64,000 bases of DNA from Anaerolineales bacterium (GTDB lineage: Bacteria > Chloroflexota > Anaerolineae > Anaerolineales > Villigracilaceae): positions 868,001-932,000 of the forward strand of contig JABTUU010000001.1 of NCBI GenBank assembly GCA_015075275.1. Direction: 5' to 3'. Of this stretch, positions 34,348 through 42,716 are shown in pieces. Position numbers and translations under genes: made by a program. The notes below the pieces were generated by a model. The model worked only from the letters and a program-made list of their open reading frames with translations, ran no database searches and had not been told where the DNA came from. Each line of letters starts with the position of its first letter. Within the stretch, counting starts at the first letter, position 1.

Positions 34348-36024
34348 TCACTGAATGAGCGAGCGGACTTCGTCGAGAAAATCGTCGTTCAAGAAATCGC
34401 CTTTTTGCATTAGCGCCTGAATCTGCCCTTGCAGACGACTTTTTTCGCTGACGGTTAGTTCTTTTGCAGTAGCGACGATAATGGGGATATTTGTGGTTTC
34501 TGGCTTGCTTCGCAGCGCGTCCAGCACGGCGAAACCATCCACTTCGGGCATCATTAAGTCGAGAATGACAATATCGGGGCGTTCGCGGCTGACCAGTTCG
34601 ATGGCTTCGTTTCCGTTCGACGCTTCGGTGATCTCAAAATCGCCCTGCGACTGGAGAATGCGCCGAATTAAGCGGCGCGCGTCGGGGCTGTCGTCTACGA
34701 TAGCGACGCGCGAAAAGCGGTTCGGTGTGACGTTGTTAAGCGCGGCAAGCAAGCCTTCTTCCGGCGTGTTTGATTGCGCCATAACGCTGGGGTAGTCTAC
34801 GTCGCGCGTCCAATTTTCATCGAAGAGGAACTGTTCCGCTGGGAGCGTGTGCCCGGTACAATTAACAACGACTGTGTCTGCCGGTTTGATCGCGCCAGTG
34901 CGGACGAGTTTAAATAGCCCCGCGAAAGCGGCGGCGGCGGCAGGTTCGGCTGAGATGCCTTCCAGTTTTGCAAGTACATGCATGGCGCGAAATGCATCGT
35001 CATCTGATACGCTTTCGAAGACGCCGTTGGTCTCGATTACCTGCTTTCGTAACAATGTATAAGTTCTGCCCGGGTCGCCGGTGGCGAGCGTTTCGATGCG
35101 CGTGTTCGGAGAAAGCACGGGTTCGGCTTTTTCCATGCCTTTCTTCCAGCCGTCCACCATAGGCGCGCAGCCTTCGGCTTGAATAGGCGCAAGAGCGGGG
35201 ATGCGTTCGGTCATGCCCAGTTGTTTAAGTTCGCGGAATCCTTTATACACGCCGACGGGTCCCATCCCTCCGCTGACGGCTTGAATGTACCAATCTGGCG
35301 TTCGCCACTTGGGCGCGTTTGCGGCGGATCGCGAAGGAGCGCCTTCCATCATAGTGAGTTGCTCAGCGATCTCAAAGGCGATAGTTTTCATCGCTTCGAC
35401 GGCGGTAACGGTGCGCGCACCCATATCCTGATATAGTCCGCGTTGACGAGCGAATTCTGCGGCGACCTGTTTTGCTTGATCGTACGAACCGGTGATCTTT
35501 ACAACTTGGCTGCCGTAGAGTGCGATCTCGCGCATTTTTACGCCGGGGACTAGGCTGGTGACAAATGCCCATAATTTAATCCCCGCTCGCGCGGCGTAGG
35601 CAGAGAGGGCGATAGCGACATTGCCTGTAGAAGCGGCGACCATCTCGGTGACGCCGCCTTCTTTGAGCGCGGCAATAGTAACCGCGGCTTGTCGGTCTTT
35701 AAAGGAAGAGGTTGGTCCCTGCCTTTCATCCTTAATATAGAGATTAGGGAGACCAAGCATATTTCCGAGGTTGGCGGCTTTGATGAGCGGCGTGCCGCCC
35801 TCGCCCAAGTAGAGCGTCGGATTCGGCTCGTAAATGGGGAGCAACTCGCGATAACGCCATAAATTGAAAGGACGATTCTGTAATTCAGCGGGGAAACTTT
35901 GCGCTACGGCTTGAAGGTCGTACTCCGCTTCGCGCCACTGGCTGCCGCAGTTTGGGCATTGCATCGAACGCGGCATGAACGGCGCGGCGCGTCCGCAATC
36001 GAGACAACGTATTGTGAATAACAT
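34348..36024 (-). CDS. Threonine-synthase-like PLP enzyme fused to a response-regulator receiver
   Basis: A 558-residue in-frame fusion. Residues 1-30 carry a zinc-ribbon-like start (CLDC at 7-10, CPNC at 23-26). Residues about 70-415 form a fold-type II PLP enzyme resembling threonine synthase: GEGGTPLI, KDERQGPTSSFKDRQ with the PLP-binding Lys109, AASTGNVAIALSA and AVSGGMGPVG. After a linker, residues 439-558 are a complete receiver: VDDSPDARR, Asp489 in VILDLMMPEVDG, Thr519 and Lys541 (MQKGDF). Ordinary threonine synthases have no receiver. It lies 34 nt downstream of the hybrid kinase, whose last receiver has a similar VIDDSPEDRRLI start. Phosphorylation control of a metabolic enzyme is the straightforward inference. 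Confidence 0.9.
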   Translation of the reverse strand: MLFTIRCLDCGRAAPFMPRSMQCPNCGSQWREAEYDLQAVAQSFPAELQNRPFNLWRYRELLPIYEPNPTLYLGEGGTPLIKAANLGNMLGLPNLYIKDERQGPTSSFKDRQAAVTIAALKEGGVTEMVAASTGNVAIALSAYAARAGIKLWAFVTSLVPGVKMREIALYGSQVVKITGSYDQAKQVAAEFARQRGLYQDMGARTVTAVEAMKTIAFEIAEQLTMMEGAPSRSAANAPKWRTPDWYIQAVSGGMGPVGVYKGFRELKQLGMTERIPALAPIQAEGCAPMVDGWKKGMEKAEPVLSPNTRIETLATGDPGRTYTLLRKQVIETNGVFESVSDDDAFRAMHVLAKLEGISAEPAAAAAFAGLFKLVRTGAIKPADTVVVNCTGHTLPAEQFLFDENWTRDVDYPSVMAQSNTPEEGLLAALNNVTPNRFSRVAIVDDSPDARRLIRRILQSQGDFEITEASNGNEAIELVSRERPDIVILDLMMPEVDGFAVLDALRSKPETTNIPIIVATAKELTVSEKSRLQGQIQALMQKGDFLNDDFLDEVRSLIQ

Positions 36025-36058
36025 CCTGTAAAAAACCTTTTGGCTTTGACTGCGGCGG

Positions 36059-39000
36059 TTAGCCTAGCGCGTCGAGCGCCTGCTCAATGCTGGAGAGCAA
36101 CTCGTCTTCTTTGAGCGAGCCTTTTAATAGGAGACGTTTGCCGAACTCTTGTATCTGTTTCGATTGTTCCGGCGTCAGATCTGCGCCGCTGATCACTAGT
36201 GCGGGCAGGTTGCGCAGTTCGGGATCTTCGCGCATTTTCTCAAGCAGCGTGAACCCATCCCATTCAGGCATAAAAAGATCGAGGATAACGGCGTGGGGGC
36301 GCCGCGTTTGGAGCGCGTCCCAGCCTTGTCGTCCGTCTTCGGCGGTTTCGACCTCGTACGCTCCATCTGCGCTGAGGATTTTTTCGATTAGGCGGCGGTC
36401 TTCTGGGCTGTCGTCAATGACGAGAATATTTCGAATGGTTCCCTTTTTGTTTAGGCGTTTAACAGCCTGAACGAGGTCTTCTTCCAGAATGGGTTTGGTG
36501 AGATAATCCGCCGCGCCGAGATTGAAGCCTTTGTCGGCTTGCTCAAGGATCGAGCAGATGATGACTGGAATGTCGCGCGTGGCTGGGTCTGATTTAAGTT
36601 GCGATAATAACGTCCAACCGTCAACGTTGGGCATCATCAAGTCGAGGGTGATTGCGTACGGTTGGATGGCGGCGATGCGTTCCTTCGCGTCTTTTGCGTC
36701 TGTGATCGAGACGATGTAGTAACCCTGCGGAGACAAATAACGTTCGTACAGACTGACGACTTTAAGATCGTCGTCTATTGAGAGGATGACTTTGCGATCT
36801 TGCGGGATATCATCTAACGGTTGTTGGTAGGGCGGCAAGGTGAACCAAAATGTGGAGCCTTCGCCCGGTTCGCTGGTTACGCCAATTTGCCCGCCGTGCA
36901 GCTGAACGAGATTGGCGCAAATGGAAAGCCCTAATCCCGAACCGCCGCTCTTTCGCGTCGCCGAACCGTCTACTTGCGAGAATGCTTTAAAGAGTTTTTC
37001 CTGATCTTCAGGAGCGATGCCGGGACCCGTGTCTGTTACGCGGACCAAAACCTCGATCTTTCCGTCTGACTTTTTCCGATTTGCGGCTTCGACCTTGATC
37101 GCTCCCTCGTCGGTAAATTTCGCGGCATTCGAAAGCAGGTTGATGAGAATTTGGCGGACGCGCATTGTATCGCCGCGAACCGTAGAGACGCCGTCTTGTA
37201 TGTTTGAGACCAGTTGAATCGGTTTCTCTTTGACCAGCCCTTTCGCCGTGGAGAGCACGCTTTGAATCATGTCGGCAAGATTGACTTCTTCAAAGTTCAA
37301 TTCCATCTTGCCGGCTTCGATGCGGGCGAGGTCAAGCACATCATTGATCAGCCCAAGCAGATGCTGTCCCGAGTTGTAAATGGCGGTCAGGTCTTGCTGT
37401 TGCATCTCGGTTGTGGGACCATCAATGCCTTTTAGGATGACGCGCGAGAATCCGATGATCGAGTTGAGCGGCGTGCGCAGTTCATGACTCATGTTGGCTA
37501 AGAATTGACTTTTAAGTTTATCCACTTCACGCAGGTCTTTGATGAGTTGCTGCGAGAGTTCGTACGAGCGGGCGTTGTCAATTGCCACTGCGACCTGATC
37601 GCTCAACAGTTGTAGGGTCGAAATATCTTCTTCGGCGAAGGCGTTAGGCTGATCGGAATGCAGATCGAGCGCGGCGATAATGCGCGAGCCGATGCGTAAA
37701 GGAATGACAAGCTCAGAGCGCGTATCAGGGAGCAGCGGGTGCGATTTGTATAAAGGCGCGTCCGCCGCTTCTGCAATTCGTTGCGCCTCTCCGCTTTCCA
37801 GCGCCAGCCCCACGACGCTGTTTGCGTTGATATCTATTGTGCGTTTGGAGGCGATCATTTGTTCGCCCGCGGCGCCGGTGGCGCCGCGCAGGACGGCTTT
37901 AAAGCCGGTTTCTTCGACGCTATAAAGCGCGACGAAATATAAACCAAAGCCTTCTTTTACACGCTGTACAGTTTGCGTAAAGATCTGATTGAGATCGAGC
38001 GTGGAAGTGATCAACCTTCCGATTTCAGCGGATATGGCGAGATATTGATTGCGGCGTTGAAGGGCTTCCTCGGCGTTTTTACGATCGGTGATATCGCGCG
38101 CTATCCAGAAGACTTCGTTTTCATTCAACCGCGAAAGACTGGCGAGAAACCAGTAGTTTTGCCCATCCACCGGCAGTTGATACTCGATTTGCACCATGTC
38201 GTTCGATTCGAGGGCTTGTAAAACGGCTGCGCGGAACGGCTTAGCCGCCTCGGGCGGCAGGATGTCGGTCATTTTCTTGCCGAGCATCTCCTGCGCCGGC
38301 AGAAAGAGACGCGAGGGATTGGTCGGCGCAATGCTGACATAGCGCGTCTCCCGATCTGTGACTATGACCACGTCGTGCATAGCGGCGAATAGCGCTCGCA
38401 GATCAGATTCCGATTTTGCCAATGCTTCTCTGGCGAGCAGACGTTCGATGGCGGCTGATGCATGTCCCGCGAGAATGGTCAGCGTGTTTTGGTGTTGCGG
38501 AGTGATGCGCGTCTCCGAATCGTACGACTGTATCGCCATCACGCCGCGCGTTGTCGCTTCGCTGCGTAAGGGAACCCCAAGCCAGTTTGTCCGGTCGGTC
38601 TCTCGGTCGGTCACTTCGCCAGAAGCGAGCAGTTCCGAGTAGATCTCAGGCGTGGTTCGCAGGGCTTTGCCTGTGCGGATTACATAGCCCGCCAAGCCCC
38701 TGCCTAATTTTTGCGAAGGCGCAGGCTGATTGCGTTCGTTCACATAATAAGGGAATGACAGCTGATCGTTTTGAGGGTCGTATAAAGCGATATAGAAATT
38801 CTGAGCGGGAACGAGCGCGCCGATTGCTTTATGGATGGATTCCGAAAGTTCTCTAATGCTGGAGGCGGTGAATGCCGCGTCTGAAATTTCTGTGCTGGCG
38901 GCTTGTATCAACTCGTTTGTTTTTCGCTCCGTAACGTCCTGCGCGGAGCCTACAAGTTTATATAGGCGACCCTCATCGTCCATTTCGGCTTTATAGATCG

Positions 39001-40195
39001 CGTTGATCCAAGTCTTTTCCTCGCCGCGAGAGCGGAAGCGGATTTCTGAAGCGACTTCATCGCCTGCTCGAGTCATCTTGAGCGCTTTTTCGTACGCTTT
39101 TGCGGCGAGCCTAATGTCTGCGGAGTCGATGAAATCTTTGAGCACTTCGCGCGCTGAGTATTGAGACCGACCTTCTTGCTCGATAGATGTGCCTAGAACG
39201 CCGAATAATTCTTCCGTAATCGTGAATGTTTGCGTGGCGACGTCTACCTCGAAATAGCCGATCCTGGCGATACGCAACGCTCCGGAGAGAGTTTCCTGAC
39301 TATCGGTGACTTCCTGGAACAGTCGCGCGTTCTCAACGGCGATAGCGGTTTGGCTGGCGAAAGAAGTGATTAGCCTGAGGTCGTGCTCGTTGTATTTCTG
39401 ATAAGTCTCGAAGTCTTGAATGGCGATCACGCCGACGACTTTATCGCCGGTGATCAATGGCACGCCCATGTACGAACGCGCATGCTCGCCGGCGGTAGTT
39501 TCGCCGTGGCTGTGCGCCCATGCCTCGCTTCCCTCGCCAATTAAGACGCTTTCGCGAGAACGTATAATGTACGACGTGATGCCCACACCCATTGGCAAGC
39601 GACCGAGCGTGCGGTCTGTCTCCGATTCGGAGACGTTGAGCAGGAATACGATTTCATCTTTTGGCTGATCGTAAAAAGCGATGTAGAAATTTCGCGTATC
39701 GAATAAACGCGAGATGCCTTCGTAGGTGACTTCTGCGATTTGCTGAAGGTTTAATGTGGCGGCTAGCGCCTGCCCGACCTCGTTGAGAACCGTTACCTCT
39801 TTGGCGCGCGCTTCGGTTTCTTGAAAGAGTCGCGCGTTCTCTAAGGCGAGCGAGAGTTGATCGGCTACCTGACGAACGAGCAATTCGTCGTCCGGTATCC
39901 AAGCGACGTTTGGCGTTTCGTCTAACGCTTGCAGAGTCGCCCAGTTGTTAGGGCTTACTTGGAAATCAACGGAAATTGAGTTCTCGGTTTTAGGAGCGCG
40001 TTGAAACAGCGCGATCGGAATTGTCGGCGCAGGGGCGCTTGCCGATCGTGTTGGGGCTGGCGGCGGAGACGCGACTTCGGTCTCTTCCACCGGCTTGGAA
40101 CGCGACGCCCGCTTTGCCTTGGAGGAAGATTCTTCCGGCGTAACGTCTTTGAATAATTGATCAAGCCGTTTGTCGGCTGACTTCTTCTTTGGCAT
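36059..40195 (-). CDS. Hybrid histidine kinase, GAF/PAS repeats with two C-terminal receivers
   Basis: About 1378 residues, soluble. A charged, disordered N-terminus of about 75 residues is followed by the tail of a partial GAF, then GAF, PAS (ending DVTERK), GAF, PAS (ending ARDITDRKNAEEAL) and GAF. HisKA follows (phospho-His in LANMSHELRTPLNSIIGFS) and HATPase (LLSNAAKFTDEG, DTGPGIAPEDQEKLF, SGGSGLGLSI). The first receiver has LDLMMPNVDGW and YLTKPIL, and has Ser where Thr is usual. The second has VIDDSPEDRR, ILDLFMPEWDG and LLLKGSL. ATG at 40195 (AGGAG 10 nt upstream) was preferred to a TTG at 40201. It overlaps parA. It is the only full kinase in the 26.7-kb gene train. Confidence 0.93.
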   Translation of the reverse strand: MPKKKSADKRLDQLFKDVTPEESSSKAKRASRSKPVEETEVASPPPAPTRSASAPAPTIPIALFQRAPKTENSISVDFQVSPNNWATLQALDETPNVAWIPDDELLVRQVADQLSLALENARLFQETEARAKEVTVLNEVGQALAATLNLQQIAEVTYEGISRLFDTRNFYIAFYDQPKDEIVFLLNVSESETDRTLGRLPMGVGITSYIIRSRESVLIGEGSEAWAHSHGETTAGEHARSYMGVPLITGDKVVGVIAIQDFETYQKYNEHDLRLITSFASQTAIAVENARLFQEVTDSQETLSGALRIARIGYFEVDVATQTFTITEELFGVLGTSIEQEGRSQYSAREVLKDFIDSADIRLAAKAYEKALKMTRAGDEVASEIRFRSRGEEKTWINAIYKAEMDDEGRLYKLVGSAQDVTERKTNELIQAASTEISDAAFTASSIRELSESIHKAIGALVPAQNFYIALYDPQNDQLSFPYYVNERNQPAPSQKLGRGLAGYVIRTGKALRTTPEIYSELLASGEVTDRETDRTNWLGVPLRSEATTRGVMAIQSYDSETRITPQHQNTLTILAGHASAAIERLLAREALAKSESDLRALFAAMHDVVIVTDRETRYVSIAPTNPSRLFLPAQEMLGKKMTDILPPEAAKPFRAAVLQALESNDMVQIEYQLPVDGQNYWFLASLSRLNENEVFWIARDITDRKNAEEALQRRNQYLAISAEIGRLITSTLDLNQIFTQTVQRVKEGFGLYFVALYSVEETGFKAVLRGATGAAGEQMIASKRTIDINANSVVGLALESGEAQRIAEAADAPLYKSHPLLPDTRSELVIPLRIGSRIIAALDLHSDQPNAFAEEDISTLQLLSDQVAVAIDNARSYELSQQLIKDLREVDKLKSQFLANMSHELRTPLNSIIGFSRVILKGIDGPTTEMQQQDLTAIYNSGQHLLGLINDVLDLARIEAGKMELNFEEVNLADMIQSVLSTAKGLVKEKPIQLVSNIQDGVSTVRGDTMRVRQILINLLSNAAKFTDEGAIKVEAANRKKSDGKIEVLVRVTDTGPGIAPEDQEKLFKAFSQVDGSATRKSGGSGLGLSICANLVQLHGGQIGVTSEPGEGSTFWFTLPPYQQPLDDIPQDRKVILSIDDDLKVVSLYERYLSPQGYYIVSITDAKDAKERIAAIQPYAITLDLMMPNVDGWTLLSQLKSDPATRDIPVIICSILEQADKGFNLGAADYLTKPILEEDLVQAVKRLNKKGTIRNILVIDDSPEDRRLIEKILSADGAYEVETAEDGRQGWDALQTRRPHAVILDLFMPEWDGFTLLEKMREDPELRNLPALVISGADLTPEQSKQIQEFGKRLLLKGSLKEDELLSSIEQALDALG

Positions 40196-40946
40196 ACTCA
40201 ATTAACTCCTGGGCGAGGACGCGATATTGCTGCGAGCCGCGGCTTGTGGGGCGATATTGTGTGATCGGCATCCCCGCGATGGGACTTTCTCTAAGTTTTG
40301 TGTCTATTTCAATGACGCTGGTAAACACGCCTTGTCCGAACGTGGTTTGTAATTGTTCGAAGATGTTGCGATGCGTGCGATTTCTACGGTCTAGCAAAGT
40401 CACTAGTATGCGATAGGCGAGATTCGGGTTGCTTTCTTGCCGAACGCGGCGGATCGAACCCATCATGTTGCGCAGCGCGTACGCTGAGAAATATTCCGCT
40501 TGCGTGGGGATGACGAGCAAATCGGAGGTGGAGAGTGCGTTCAGGGTGATCGCGCCTAACGCGGGAGGGCAATCGAGCAGGATGTAATCGTATTCCAGCT
40601 TACCGGCCTGAAGCGCTTGCCGCAATGTCTGTAAGTAACGGCTTCGCATGGGGAGGTACTGCTCGGCGCTTTCGATGCGTGAGCTGGACGAGATGAGATC
40701 GAGATTGGCGACATCTGTTTTGCGAATCGCGGATTGGATCGGTGCGTTGTCTATAAGGATGTTCGCCGAAGTGACCTTTGATTCGCCAGCTTCCAGCCCA
40801 AGGGCAAGACTTAGATTCGCTTGCGGGTCGAGGTCGATCAACAAAACGCGATGCTTAAATTCCGCCAGCGCGGCTCCGAGCGAAAGCGTGGTGGTTGTTT
40901 TGGCGACGCCGCCCTTTTCGTTAGAAATGGCAATTGTGTAAGGCAT
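40161..40946 (-). CDS. ParA/Soj-family ATPase, without ParB
   Basis: A 261-residue Walker-type ATPase. The deviant Walker A KGGVAKTTTTLSLGAAL has the signature Lys, Walker A' is VLLIDLDPQANLSLALG, and Walker B YDILLDCPPAL-like (YILLDCPPALG) is present. Basic C-terminal residues may bind DNA. No parB, parS-like repeats or replication gene is near, so this is not a chromosome- or plasmid-partition locus. It lies 13 nt after the sensor array and overlaps the hybrid kinase by 35 nt. ParA-like ATPases such as PpfA and ParC are known to position chemosensory arrays. A similar role here is inference. Confidence 0.92.
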   Translation of the reverse strand: MPYTIAISNEKGGVAKTTTTLSLGAALAEFKHRVLLIDLDPQANLSLALGLEAGESKVTSANILIDNAPIQSAIRKTDVANLDLISSSSRIESAEQYLPMRSRYLQTLRQALQAGKLEYDYILLDCPPALGAITLNALSTSDLLVIPTQAEYFSAYALRNMMGSIRRVRQESNPNLAYRILVTLLDRRNRTHRNIFEQLQTTFGQGVFTSVIEIDTKLRESPIAGMPITQYRPTSRGSQQYRVLAQELIEYAKEEVSRQTA

Positions 40947-40959
40947 AATCCCTCGACTG

Positions 40960-42714
40960 TTATGTATCCTTTTTGCCGCCGTTGGCGGGAGGTGAGACGA
41001 CTTGAACGCGGCTGGCGCCGAGTGCGGATTTTAACTCTGCCAGCGCAGTTTGAATCATTGCCTGAGGATCGTTTACGCTTCGTATCTTTCCGGTGATCTC
41101 CGCCACAACTCGTTCACGCTCGGCGCGGCGGTTGGTCTCTTCGATCAATCGCGCGCTTTCGAGTGCGACCGCCAGCCTTTCGGAGACAGCCTGAATCATA
41201 TTGATCTCATCTGCGCTCCATTGGTAGCCCTTGTTGGGCGCTTTGACGTTTAGCACGCCAATGGTTTCGCCGCGCAGTTTGAGCGGTGCGCTTACGGCAG
41301 GCTCGACCCGCGGGTTATCGTCGTCGAGAATAAGTTCGCCGCGTTTTATGGCTTCGTTGATCGCATCTGTGTTGAACGGCGCTTCTAGCGCTTCTCCGCC
41401 TTGTGTGGATTGATAATAGCCAATGCTCGCCGCTTTGCTTCGGAAAGTTCTCCATTCCTGCTGTAAATATTGGCTGTGAAGAGCCTGCGCTTCGGCGAGC
41501 GCTTGCTGAGCGTTCGTCAACAGCCGCGCATTTTCGATGGCGATAGCGATCTGGGCGCTGAGGACGCTGAGCGTATTGAGGTTGTTTTCATTGAATTCGT
41601 CCGCTTGTACGCTTTGAACGTCTAACGCGCCGATGGTTTCGCCTTTAATGTTGAGCGGAAGAGCCATTTCGGAGCGGGTGGCAGGCAGATCGGGATTGTC
41701 GAAGAAAACAGCGTCCGTGCCTACGTCGAGAGCGATGCGGGCGATTCCCGTTTGCGCGACGTTTCCTACGATGCCTTCGCCGAGTTTGAGACGATGCCCG
41801 CGCGCTAGCATGCGTTGGCCGCCTTCGCTGTTGGCGGCTTGCAAGACAACATTTTGACGGGCGGCATCGAACAGAAAGATGCCGATATGATAGAAATTAA
41901 ATTTCTCGCTTACGATGTGAGCAATAAGCGGTAGAAGAATGTCGAGCCGCTGCTCGCTGGAAACGATATGCGAGATTTCGCTGATAGTCTGCAAGTCTTT
42001 GGCGCGGCGCTCGCTTTCGCTGTGTGCGATAGAGAAATCTGCGGTGCGCTCCTGAACGCGAGACTCGAGAATCGCTTGCAAGTCTGCCAGTTCTTTATTT
42101 TTCGCCTGCAGTTTTTTGCGATCGGCTATGGATGTTTCCAGCGTTTGTTGCATATTGCGAGATGTAAGATACATCCCGATGCCTGCCAGAGAGAGCACAA
42201 GCGAATATGCGATCCAGTCGCCAACTGGATCGCCGGCGGACGGTTGAAAGATACTAGGTATCCATCCACGGGAACGCGCTACAGAGAGCGCGAAGGTGAT
42301 AATCGCGACGAGCGTAGTTACGCTAAGGAATGCGCGTGTGCTGACGAACATATTGGCGAAAACCAGGATAAGACCGATCGCCAGAAGCGATACAGCGCTT
42401 CCTGAGCCGCTTGTTGCGTAAGCGGAAAAGATTGACAGACTGACGCTGAAGAGGAACAAATAGGATGCGGCGGCAACGCGTCTGCGGCGCAATGTTAACA
42501 ATGCGATGATGTTGAGCGCTGTTGTTGGCAGAAAGAACGCAAAGAATAACGGTGTTTCAGACGGGCTGGCAAAGAAAAAGAGAGGCGCTGTCGCTATTAT
42601 TGTAAAGATAATGACGATTAGCAAAATAGCGTTAAGCAATCTAGCCGCGCGCGTTTTCTCCTGATCGTCTTCAAATACCGGCGCGGCAAATAATTTGACG
42701 AAAAATGATCGCAT
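40960..42714 (-). CDS. Six-TM GAF sensor without output domain (array gene 10)
   Basis: A 584-residue membrane protein. The cytoplasmic start FFVKLFAAPVFEDDQEKTR carries the family motif. Six helices follow (about 26-48, 55-75, 80-98, 107-124, 129-145, 166-184). A coiled coil with LESRVQERTADF leads to a full GAF (about 256-400, FNFYHIGIFLFD to IAIAIENARLL), then a linker, a shortened second GAF (about 430-525) and a terminal helical tail (ERERVVAEITGKIR). There is no HisKA, HATPase, GGDEF, cyclase, HTH or MCP domain. Its membrane and coiled-coil region resembles the 50372 gene most, suggesting duplication. It starts 2 nt after its neighbour with AGGAAG. Confidence 0.85.
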   Translation of the reverse strand: MRSFFVKLFAAPVFEDDQEKTRAARLLNAILLIVIIFTIIATAPLFFFASPSETPLFFAFFLPTTALNIIALLTLRRRRVAAASYLFLFSVSLSIFSAYATSGSGSAVSLLAIGLILVFANMFVSTRAFLSVTTLVAIITFALSVARSRGWIPSIFQPSAGDPVGDWIAYSLVLSLAGIGMYLTSRNMQQTLETSIADRKKLQAKNKELADLQAILESRVQERTADFSIAHSESERRAKDLQTISEISHIVSSEQRLDILLPLIAHIVSEKFNFYHIGIFLFDAARQNVVLQAANSEGGQRMLARGHRLKLGEGIVGNVAQTGIARIALDVGTDAVFFDNPDLPATRSEMALPLNIKGETIGALDVQSVQADEFNENNLNTLSVLSAQIAIAIENARLLTNAQQALAEAQALHSQYLQQEWRTFRSKAASIGYYQSTQGGEALEAPFNTDAINEAIKRGELILDDDNPRVEPAVSAPLKLRGETIGVLNVKAPNKGYQWSADEINMIQAVSERLAVALESARLIEETNRRAERERVVAEITGKIRSVNDPQAMIQTALAELKSALGASRVQVVSPPANGGKKDT

Positions 42715-42716
42715 CG

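Noticed and set aside
40161..40946. ParA as sign of an integrated plasmid or partition locus
   Set aside because: No parB, parS-like iterons, replication or conjugation gene is near, and the gene is embedded in the sensor train.
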